Source: Spirochaetaceae bacterium UBA6089 (GTDB taxonomy: Bacteria > Spirochaetota > Spirochaetia > Treponematales > Rectinemataceae). From it: a DNA stretch of 31,736 nt. The notes below the pieces were generated by a model, which saw only the letters and a program-made list of their open reading frames with translations, was not told where the DNA came from and did not search any database. This document shows positions 8,163 through 15,156 of the stretch, piece by piece; the first letter of the stretch is position 1; each line of letters opens with the position of its first letter. Where the stretch lies: positions 1 through 31,736 of the forward strand of contig DIXD01000052.1 of assembly GCA_002435985.1 (NCBI GenBank), read 5' to 3'. Both the position numbers and the translations under genes were made by a program.

Positions 8163-10712
8163 TCAAATGAACAGGTTTACGCCCGCGTCGCTCGCCGCTT
8201 CCATGTAGGTCGCAACACCACCGATTTCGACGCCGTCGAGCAGTTCTTCGCGCTTGACCCCCATGATGTCCATAGACATCTGGCAGGCGATGAGATGGAC
8301 GCCTGCCTGGCGAGCCTGAGCCATCATGGTTTCGAGCGCATCAATTCGCTTGGCTTTCATTCGCGATTTCATCATTTTCGGCCCGATGCCGCCGAAATTC
8401 ATGCGAGAGAGAGAAAGGCCGCCCGCGTGCTTGGGAAGCATCATGCCGAACATCCTGCCCATGAAGTCTTTGGCGACACTCGGCGCGTCGGGCTTGCGAA
8501 TGACCGAGAGCCCCCAGAACGTAAAGAACATGGTGACCTCCTTGCCTGCAGCTGCAGCTCCGTTCGCAAGTACGAAGCTCGCGAGGGCGCGATCGAAGTC
8601 GTTCGAGAATACGATGAAGGTCGCGCCCTTGGGTGTCATATGGACGAAGGGCGCACCGCCCACGGCTGCCGCTGCCTGCGCCGCTGTCATGGCGCTCTGC
8701 TTGACGGTTTTTTCGATCATCGCGGTGTACGTGCCGTTCGATTCCTCCATCGAGATGAGCAGGTTGCCGGTGACCTTGCACCATGCTCCCGCATCGCGGA
8801 CGAATCCCGGATCGGTCGCGCTAATGACGACGCGGCCGCCTTCGGGCAGTTTGTCGATTTCGGTCTTGAGGCGCATGATGGGGCCGGGGCACTGTAGGCC
8901 ACAGGCGTCGACCTGGACGACGGTCTGGCGCTTTGCGGCGAGCGATTCGGGCATGCCGGAACCTTCCGCGAAGGTTGTGTGCAGAAGTTGCTGCGAGCCC
9001 TTGGCGAGACCGAACTGAAGGCCTGCGAGGCCTGGCTTGTAGACGCCCTTGTGGGACTGAGGCTCGGTCGCGATCTCCCATGTCTTGTAGCCGCCGGACA
9101 GGTTGTAGACAGCCGTCCAACCCTGTTGTCGCAAGATTCGTTCTGCAAGATAGCCGCGAAGTCCGACACCGCAGTATATCAGCACTTCCCGGTCGCGCGG
9201 GATATCACCGAGCCTCTGGCGCAGCTCGTCGAGAGGAATGTTCGCTGCGCCGGGAATGGCACCGAGGGAGAACTCTTCCGGGGTGCGCACATCGAGCACG
9301 AAACCGTCCTTTTCTTGAAAGGCTTTCACTTCATGCCACTGCAGGTGACGGCTCAAATGCGCAAGTACGTTTTCAGCCACCATCCCTGCGATGTTGACGG
9401 GGTCCTTGGCGCTGGAGAAGGGCGGTGCGTAGGCATGCTCGATTTCGCCGAGCTCCGTCACCTTTGCTTTACGGCGTATGTAATCGGCAATTATATCAAT
9501 CCGCTTGTCGACACCATCGTACCCGACGACCTGTGCCCCGAGGAGCGTCCCGTCCGGCGAGAAAATGGTCTTGATGGTGAGGGGCTGGGCTCCGGGATAG
9601 TACCCGGCGTGGCTCGAACCGTGGGTGATGATCGACATGCAGGGGATGTTGTTCTTTTTGAGGAGTTTTTCTGCCACGCCCGCCGCGGCTGCGGTGATGT
9701 CGAAGACCTTGGCGATCGAGGTGCCGATTGCGCCCTTCCAGCGGCGGGTACCAGGGCCTTTGACAATATTGTCTGCAACCACCCTCGCCTGTTTGTTCGC
9801 AGGGCCTGCGAGCGGCACGGGCATCGCCATGCCGAGCACGGGATGCGGAAAGGCGATGGCGTCGCCCAGAGCATAGATTGCGGGGTCGCTCGTCTGCAGG
9901 TTTTCATTGACAAGAATCGCACCGTTCGGCGTTGTTTCGAGCCCGGCGGCCTTGACGATACTCGTTTCGGGACGGACACCGATAGAGAGCACGATCATGT
10001 CGGCGTCGAGGCGCGTTCCGTCGGCGAGGACCGCGACGATCCGCGAACCGGACCCTTCGAATTTCGAAACCGCAGAGTTGAGGTAAAGCTCCACGTTTTT
10101 CTGTTTGAGGTGCTGATGGACGAGGGCCGCCATCTCGAAATCGATGGGGTTCATCACCTGATCGAGCGCTTCCACGATGGTGACGAATGAACCGCGCGCA
10201 TGTAGGTTCTCGGCCATCTCAAGGCCGATGAAGCCACCACCCACGACAATGGTCCGCTCCGGGCGCTTGGTGTCGAGGTACTCTTTTATGTGGTCGATAT
10301 CGCTCACTGAACGAAGTGTAAAAATACGTGCGTCTTCAATGCCGGGGATGGGCGGTTTGATCGGGTCCGCTCCGGGCGACAGCACGAGCGCGTCGTACTC
10401 GAGTGAGTATTCTCGGCCACTATCCAGTTCTCGTGCTTGAATCTTCTTCGCCACGCGGTCGATGGCGATCACTTCGGTGCGGACGCGCACATCGATATTG
10501 AGCCATGCCTTGAATTTTTCGGGTGTCATTACGAAGAGCCGTTCACGTTCCTTGATAGTGTCGCCTGCGTAATAGGGTAGGCCACAGTTGGCGTAGCTTA
10601 TATGCGCACCGCGTTCGAACAAGACAATCTCCGCCTGCTCGTCGAGCCTTCGGAGCCGAGCTGCGGTCGAGGCCCCGCCTGCGACGCCGCCTACAATAAT
10701 GTATCGTGCCAT
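8163..10712 (-). CDS. CoA-disulfide reductase-like flavoprotein fused to rhodanese, TusA and DsrE-like domains
   Basis: An 849-residue, four-domain protein. (1) Residues 1 to about 445: FAD/NAD(P)H disulfide oxidoreductase of the CoADR/NADH-oxidase type, with the N-terminal GGVAGG nucleotide fold, redox Cys43 in SYANCGLPYY, and VVGGGFIGLE for NAD(P)H. (2) About 455-560: rhodanese domain, Cys514 in YCGVGLRGY as the persulfide-carrying residue. (3) About 600-670: TusA domain with Cys608 in the CPGP motif. (4) About 690-849: DsrE/DsrF/DrsH-like domain, conserved Cys810 in ACQMSMD. The four cysteines suggest relay of sulfane sulfur from CoA persulfide or polysulfide to an acceptor in the cytoplasm. 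The ATG at 10712 has AGAGGAG seven bases upstream. Confidence 0.9.
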   Translation of the reverse strand: MARYIIVGGVAGGASTAARLRRLDEQAEIVLFERGAHISYANCGLPYYAGDTIKERERLFVMTPEKFKAWLNIDVRVRTEVIAIDRVAKKIQARELDSGREYSLEYDALVLSPGADPIKPPIPGIEDARIFTLRSVSDIDHIKEYLDTKRPERTIVVGGGFIGLEMAENLHARGSFVTIVEALDQVMNPIDFEMAALVHQHLKQKNVELYLNSAVSKFEGSGSRIVAVLADGTRLDADMIVLSIGVRPETSIVKAAGLETTPNGAILVNENLQTSDPAIYALGDAIAFPHPVLGMAMPVPLAGPANKQARVVADNIVKGPGTRRWKGAIGTSIAKVFDITAAAAGVAEKLLKKNNIPCMSIITHGSSHAGYYPGAQPLTIKTIFSPDGTLLGAQVVGYDGVDKRIDIIADYIRRKAKVTELGEIEHAYAPPFSSAKDPVNIAGMVAENVLAHLSRHLQWHEVKAFQEKDGFVLDVRTPEEFSLGAIPGAANIPLDELRQRLGDIPRDREVLIYCGVGLRGYLAERILRQQGWTAVYNLSGGYKTWEIATEPQSHKGVYKPGLAGLQFGLAKGSQQLLHTTFAEGSGMPESLAAKRQTVVQVDACGLQCPGPIMRLKTEIDKLPEGGRVVISATDPGFVRDAGAWCKVTGNLLISMEESNGTYTAMIEKTVKQSAMTAAQAAAAVGGAPFVHMTPKGATFIVFSNDFDRALASFVLANGAAAAGKEVTMFFTFWGLSVIRKPDAPSVAKDFMGRMFGMMLPKHAGGLSLSRMNFGGIGPKMMKSRMKAKRIDALETMMAQARQAGVHLIACQMSMDIMGVKREELLDGVEIGGVATYMEAASDAGVNLFI

Positions 10713-10746
10713 TTGAATTCTCCTCTAAACATCAGACCGATTTATA

Positions 10747-10774
10747 TAGATATATTTATATTAAAATATTTCAA
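10747..10774 (-). promoter_or_regulatory. Candidate promoter for the sulfur-redox gene
   Basis: On the minus strand TTGAAA (10774-10769) is followed after 16 bases by TATCTA (10752-10747), within a very AT-rich stretch about 35 bases upstream of the start codon. TATATA variants nearby make the exact -10 box uncertain. Confidence 0.45.
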
Positions 10775-10779
10775 TAAAA

Positions 10780-11022
10780 GCAAGGGGCCGGGTGTGAAAG
10801 AGAACGCAGGAACAGGCGCTTTGGAACAGGGGGCAAAGATCCCGAGTACATTTTCCCTATGAGGCGAGGTGTAGCGAGCGGACAGAATCCGCGGCGCCAT
10901 GCGGTGCGCAAGATGGGAGCTTCGCGAGTATGGGGTTTATGTGAGGGCGCCCCGCCCTTCCGATGTATCTATCGAATACAATATCATAGCCCGTACGCTA
11001 TTTGAAGGCGCGCGCCTTTTTT
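10780..11022 (+). ncRNA. Possible structured small RNA or leader, ending in a terminator-like palindrome
   Basis: This stretch has no convincing gene but several local hairpins: GCGGA/TCCGC near 10880-10893, GCGCC/GGTGC just after it, GGGCG/CGCCC (10945-10949 with 10953-10957), and the palindrome AAGGCGCGCGCCTT followed by a T run (11005-11022). A terminator here has no plus-strand gene upstream to serve, so either a short transcript ends here or the region is an attenuator leader for gpmA. I see no match to tRNA, 6S, SRP RNA, RNase P or T-box signatures. No clear plus-strand promoter was found, so this stays tentative. Confidence 0.3.
11005..11022 (+). terminator. Terminator-like GC palindrome with T run
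   Basis: AAGGC/GCCTT arms around GCGC, followed by TTTTTT (11017-11022). The stem is short but entirely GC at its top. It lies about 130 bases before the gpmA start codon. Confidence 0.45.
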
Positions 11023-11047
11023 CATATATTTCAAGTAGTTGAGCCAA

Positions 11048-11072
11048 TTTCAAAAGTAACCGACTTTTGAAA
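11048..11072. promoter_or_regulatory. Perfect 10-bp hairpin upstream of gpmA
   Basis: TTTCAAAAGT (11048-11057) and ACTTTTGAAA (11063-11072) with a 5-base loop. No T run follows on either strand, so it is not a standard terminator. It could be an operator dyad or an mRNA 5' stabilising hairpin. Confidence 0.4.
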
Positions 11073-11154
11073 GAACCTCAGTGAATCGGTAGATAGAGCG
11101 TAATGAGCGCCCCATGCGTTTTTGCGCTTTCGGTGGCGCGCAAAGGGAGATTGG

Positions 11155-11901
11155 ATGTACACACTGGTGCTTGTAAGACATGGCGAGAGCGAATGGAATA
11201 AGGAGAATCGGTTTACCGGCTGGACCGATGTGGACCTGTCGGCTAAAGGGGTCGACGAGGCAATTTCGTGCGGCAAGGCGCTGAAAGAGGCAGGATTCCT
11301 CTTCGATATCGCGTATACCTCGGTATTGAAGCGCGCGATCCGCACACTCAACTTCGTCTTGGACGAGCTGGACATGCAGTGGATTCCCGTGCGTAAGGAG
11401 TGGCGCCTCAACGAGCGGCACTACGGAGCACTGCAGGGCCTCAATAAGGCCGAAACCGCGCGGAAGTTCGGCGAGGAGCAGGTACACATATGGCGGCGGA
11501 GCTTCGACATAAGACCGCCAAAGCTCAGCCCGGACGATCCACGGTTTCCCGGCAACGACAGACGATATGCCGAGCTCGCAGCGTCAGAGCTTCCCCTGGC
11601 GGAGAGCCTCAAGGATACGATCGAAAGGTTCATGCCACTCTGGCACAACGCTATTGCTCCCGATATTAGGGGAGGTAAGCGCATCATTATCGCCGCGCAC
11701 GGCAATTCCCTGCGAGCGCTCGTGAAATACCTCGATTCCATAAGCGACGAGGCGATTGTCGATCTCAATATTCCGACGGGGATTCCCCTCGTCTATGAGC
11801 TCGACGAGGCGCTAAAACCGCTCAGAAACTATTATCTGGCCGATGAAACCGCCGTCAGAGCTGCGGCCGAGGCTGTCGCACATCAGGGCAAAGCAGAGTA
11901 A
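11155..11901 (+). CDS. gpmA: 2,3-bisphosphoglycerate-dependent phosphoglycerate mutase
   Basis: A 248-residue cytoplasmic glycolytic enzyme interconverting 3- and 2-phosphoglycerate. The phosphohistidine motif LVRHGESEWN is at residues 6-15 (catalytic His9), followed by NRFTGWTDVDLS, WRLNERHYGALQGLNK and, near the C-terminus, IIAAHGNSLRALVKYL with the second catalytic histidine. The length equals the usual 247-250 residues of the dimeric or tetrameric bacterial enzyme. I chose the ATG at 11155 (AAGGGAGA upstream) rather than an earlier in-frame codon because the family always begins a few residues before the RHG motif. The capB gene begins about 150 bases downstream with no terminator between, so cotranscription is possible. 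Confidence 0.95.
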   Translation: MYTLVLVRHGESEWNKENRFTGWTDVDLSAKGVDEAISCGKALKEAGFLFDIAYTSVLKRAIRTLNFVLDELDMQWIPVRKEWRLNERHYGALQGLNKAETARKFGEEQVHIWRRSFDIRPPKLSPDDPRFPGNDRRYAELAASELPLAESLKDTIERFMPLWHNAIAPDIRGGKRIIIAAHGNSLRALVKYLDSISDEAIVDLNIPTGIPLVYELDEALKPLRNYYLADETAVRAAAEAVAHQGKAE

Positions 11902-12047
11902 AATAGTGCCGGAGCGAACGCTTTGCGCCGTTCCATCATGCCCTTGGATGAAGTTGCCTCATGGAAGGTGTACCTAAGGTGTACCTCTGGCCTTTCTTCC
12001 CCGGGCGTCGCGTATTCGCGAAAGGTTCCTTCGGAGATTTTCAACAC

Positions 12048-13403
12048 GTGATTTACGTTGTGCTTGCCGTAAGCGCGGCGCTCGCCGCCGTGGCGATTGT
12101 GGAATACTGGTCGCACAAAAGACGCCTAAAAGCGATTCCCATTCGTATTCTCGTGAATGGGACACGCGGCAAGTCTACGGTGACACGGCTCATCGCGGCA
12201 GGGCTCGCGGCCGGTGAGCTTCGGACATATGCGAAGACAACAGGCTCGGCTGCATTACTCATCCGGCCCGATCTTCAGGAAGAGCGGATCCGTCGGCGAG
12301 GCGCGGCGAAAAGGCGGGCCTCGATTATGGAACATCGGTGGTTCGTGGGTGAGGCATATAACGACAGGGCGCAGGCTATCGTCGCGGAATGCATGGCGAT
12401 TCGACCCGAGACCATCCGTACGCTTGAGACACGGCTTTCGCACTCTACAATCGGGGTCATCACCAATGTTCGCCTCGACCACATGGACACCATGGGGACG
12501 GAGCTTGCATCTGTCGCAGAAGTTCTCGCGGAGTCCGTTCCGGAAAAGGGTCGGTGTTTCGTCGGTTCCAAGGGCATGGACGAGTCCGTCGAGAGTGTGT
12601 TCGCGCAAAAAGCCGCTCGGCGCGGAGCTGAGCTCTGCCTAGTGGGCAGTGACGAGGAGACACGGTTGCTGTGCGGAGAGTTCTCGTATCCGGTGTTCGC
12701 GCAGAATTTGGCGCTTGCGCTGGCCGTGTGCGGTGCCTGTGGTGTCCCGCGCGAGCTTGCACTGCGCGGCATGCATGGCGTAGCGCCCGATCCAGGAGTA
12801 CGTCCGCCGCTCGAGTTTATGTGGTGCGGGATCATGATCCGCCTGGTCAACGCGTTTGCGGCGAATGATGTGCAGTCGACGTTGGAGATGTGGCACAGCG
12901 GGGAAGCCTCGACCGATACGTCCTGCGCAAGACCCGATGCCTCGCACGCCGCCCCTTGCCTGCCTGACTGTTCCGACAAGCCCGACGCCGTTCGCGAGAC
13001 ACACCGCTTCCGAGCGCTTGTCTTCAACCACAGGGAAGATCGTGCATGGCGCGCCTTTCAGTTAGGCGAGATCGCCATGGGCATGGGTGCGGATGCGATC
13101 CTTGTCTACTGCTTGAATGAAAGGCTCGCCAGACGCACAGTGCGCAGCTATTATCGAAAGAGTGGCTTACAAAGGGAAGAGATAGGCGCATTGAGCATTC
13201 CTGTGATCCATGCGATGCAATCGACAGATGCCGGCACCCTCCTTGAGACAATACGCAATCTCGCCGGCTTCGACGCCGTCGGATCGACAGGCATCGATAT
13301 TCTCTGCGCGGGCAACATCAAGGGGCCTGGGCTGGCGTTGACCAAGTCCTTTGCTGCAATGTCGCCCTGCGGAGCCGAAAAGATATTCTTGGGGGGAGCA
13401 TAA
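12048..13403 (+). CDS. capB: Poly-gamma-glutamate synthase subunit PgsB/CapB
   Basis: A 451-residue ATP-dependent amide ligase of the Mur-ligase-like superfamily that joins glutamates through their gamma-carboxyls at the membrane. An N-terminal membrane anchor (residues 2-20) is followed by the P-loop NGTRGKST (37-44), KTTGSAAL, AIVAECMAI, and GVITNVRLDHMDTMG, all matching the Bacillus PgsB pattern. I prefer the GTG at 12048, which starts exactly at the membrane anchor as in Bacillus PgsB and has GGAG upstream; an ATG at 11961 is the alternative. A roughly 35-residue Cys/Pro/Asp-rich insertion (about 283-318) before FRALVFNHREDR is absent from Bacillus PgsB. The stop overlaps the capC start by one base. 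Confidence 0.9.
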   Translation: MIYVVLAVSAALAAVAIVEYWSHKRRLKAIPIRILVNGTRGKSTVTRLIAAGLAAGELRTYAKTTGSAALLIRPDLQEERIRRRGAAKRRASIMEHRWFVGEAYNDRAQAIVAECMAIRPETIRTLETRLSHSTIGVITNVRLDHMDTMGTELASVAEVLAESVPEKGRCFVGSKGMDESVESVFAQKAARRGAELCLVGSDEETRLLCGEFSYPVFAQNLALALAVCGACGVPRELALRGMHGVAPDPGVRPPLEFMWCGIMIRLVNAFAANDVQSTLEMWHSGEASTDTSCARPDASHAAPCLPDCSDKPDAVRETHRFRALVFNHREDRAWRAFQLGEIAMGMGADAILVYCLNERLARRTVRSYYRKSGLQREEIGALSIPVIHAMQSTDAGTLLETIRNLAGFDAVGSTGIDILCAGNIKGPGLALTKSFAAMSPCGAEKIFLGGA

Positions 13404-13834
13404 TGGCGGGTACCTCGATCGTGGTCTCCATAGTTCTGGGATTCTTTTTTGGAGAGCTGACAGGTTGGTTGTCGGGCGGCCTTGTTGTGCCCGGCTACCT
13501 CGCGCTCTATATCGACCAACCCCTGCGGATCGTGATGACCTACGTGGCGGCCGCCCTCGCGTTTTTCGCCGTCTACGCGCTCTCCCGAGTGAGCATTCTC
13601 TTCGGGCGCAGGCGCTTTATGGCCTTTATCCTTGCGGGAATCTGCATGGGGGCGCTTGTGGACGCTCTTGTGCGCTGGCTTCCACCGATGGGCTCGGATC
13701 TGCGGGCCATCGGCTATGTGGTGCCGGGGCTCATCGCGAACGACATTTGGAGACAGGGGCCCTGGAGAACCCTGCTCGCGAGTCTCGTGATCACTCTGGC
13801 CACACGCGCCGTGCTGCTCCTTGTTATCCACTGA
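13403..13834 (+). CDS. capC: Poly-gamma-glutamate biosynthesis membrane protein PgsC/CapC
   Basis: A 143-residue, almost entirely hydrophobic protein with about five membrane helices, the small partner that forms the membrane-embedded synthase with CapB. GWLSGGLVVPGYLAL near the N-terminus and GYVVPGLIANDIWRQG in the second half fit the duplicated GxxxPGxxA pattern of PgsC. The length is close to Bacillus PgsC (149). The ATG overlaps the capB stop by one base and GGGGGGAG just before it is the ribosome-binding site. Confidence 0.9.
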   Translation: MAGTSIVVSIVLGFFFGELTGWLSGGLVVPGYLALYIDQPLRIVMTYVAAALAFFAVYALSRVSILFGRRRFMAFILAGICMGALVDALVRWLPPMGSDLRAIGYVVPGLIANDIWRQGPWRTLLASLVITLATRAVLLLVIH

Positions 13835-13843
13835 GGCTGAGCA

Positions 13844-15022
13844 ATGCACAATCCGAATGCGTCCGGTCGGTGGACACCGCGGTCTCAAAACCGCGCTATG
13901 TTTCTTCGCGTAATCCTTGCGCTCGCCATGCTCGCTCTCGGACTTGGCGCCGCTGAGCTCTTTTCGAGGGACGAGGAGCATCCAGCTGCCGATGTGATGC
14001 AGGCAGCAGCACAACGCATGGCTCGCGCAGAGCATGCCGTCGCACAGAAAAGGCAATCCCTCGGCATCAAAATCGATCCGGCCCTCGATCCTTATCAGAC
14101 CGGCCTTATCGGCGTGGAAACGAGCATCCTGACCACAACGATCGGCGACATCGTCGCCAAACGGACAACGACGAATACCGCCTTCGCCGCCCTTGTCGTG
14201 CGTTATTTTTATGAGCTTGGGCTAAGGCCTGGCGACAGCATTGCAGTCGGTGCTTCAGGGTCTTTTCCCGGCATTTTGCTCGCCGTGCTTTCGGCCTGCG
14301 CGGAGACAGGCGTGGAGCCAGTCGTCATCACATCCATCGGCGCTTCAGAGTTTGGAGCGAATATAGAGGGCTTGAGCAATGCCGAGATGATGGCTGCCTG
14401 CAGAGATGCCGGTGTGCTGCCCTACATGCCTGCGGCGATTTCTCCGGGGGCCGACGGCGATCGGGGCATATCTTCTCTTTACAGACTTGAACCAAGCGAC
14501 GATCTCGCTCGCTATGCCCGCAGCACTGCGCAGGCGCTGAATGTTCCTTTCATCTTGGGGAAAGACATAGAGGACTCCTATGCAGCCCACCTTGAGGTAT
14601 ACCGGAATGCCGGCCCGATCAAGGCCTTCGTGAATATCGGCGGGGCGGAGATCAATTTCGGCAGTGACCCATCGTCCCTTGAGCGCAAGCCTGGCCTTAT
14701 TCTTCCTCCAGCACAGGACAACCGAGCGGTGCCGAACAAATTGTCCGGCGCAGGTGAGGCCGCCGAAACAGAGGGGGGCTCTCATGATGTAGGTGAGGGG
14801 TTGCTCGGTTATTACCTTAGATGCGGTATTCCAGCCCTACATTTTCTCGACATAAGGGCTCTTGCGCTCGAGCACGGCATCGCTCTGGACGGCAATCCGG
14901 AGGCCCCAATTCCCTTTGCGATTCTTCACACTCAAAAAAAGCCCAAATGGCCGCTGGTCGTGGGACTACTGCTCGCAGGCGCAGCTCTGGTGTCTTACGG
15001 AAAAATTCCACATAAGAAGTAA
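13844..15022 (+). CDS. Poly-gamma-glutamate system protein (PgsW-like)
   Basis: A 392-residue protein anchored at both ends: a membrane segment at about residues 18-38 and another at about 370-386 (WPLVVGLLLAGAALVSYG), with a large domain between that is presumably outside the cytoplasmic membrane. It follows capC by nine bases and starts at an ATG with GAGG seven bases upstream. I recall a family called poly-gamma-glutamate system protein (PgsW) in this position in spirochetes. It may replace the PgsA subunit, which is missing here. The central domain contains VGASGSFPGILLAVLSAC and other alternating hydrophobic stretches; no catalytic motif is recognised. Confidence 0.8.
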   Translation: MHNPNASGRWTPRSQNRAMFLRVILALAMLALGLGAAELFSRDEEHPAADVMQAAAQRMARAEHAVAQKRQSLGIKIDPALDPYQTGLIGVETSILTTTIGDIVAKRTTTNTAFAALVVRYFYELGLRPGDSIAVGASGSFPGILLAVLSACAETGVEPVVITSIGASEFGANIEGLSNAEMMAACRDAGVLPYMPAAISPGADGDRGISSLYRLEPSDDLARYARSTAQALNVPFILGKDIEDSYAAHLEVYRNAGPIKAFVNIGGAEINFGSDPSSLERKPGLILPPAQDNRAVPNKLSGAGEAAETEGGSHDVGEGLLGYYLRCGIPALHFLDIRALALEHGIALDGNPEAPIPFAILHTQKKPKWPLVVGLLLAGAALVSYGKIPHKK

Positions 15023-15082
15023 CGATACTCCTTAAAAAAATTAGATCCACAGACTTACGATGATGATGAGGAATCCGTACCC

Positions 15083-15111
15083 TTGCCATCTCTACGTTGG
15101 TTGGATAGTAT
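15083..15111 (+). promoter_or_regulatory. Candidate promoter for leuS
   Basis: TTGCCA (15083-15088) is followed after exactly 17 bases by TAGTAT (15106-15111), 45 bases before the leuS start codon. I see no T-box features in the 130-base leader. Confidence 0.55.
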
Positions 15112-15156
15112 CCTAGCAATATTGGTGCATTGTTTTCACAGCAGGAGAAAGGACAT

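Noticed and set aside
10602..10862. Plus-strand frame of 86 codons across the start of the sulfur-redox gene
   Set aside because: It is antisense to a firm gene and its promoter, with no ribosome-binding site or recognisable protein.
15023..15156. Possible T-box or other riboswitch before leuS
   Set aside because: No AGGGTGGNACCGCG-type antiterminator, specifier loop or terminator is seen; the leader is short and an ordinary promoter explains it.
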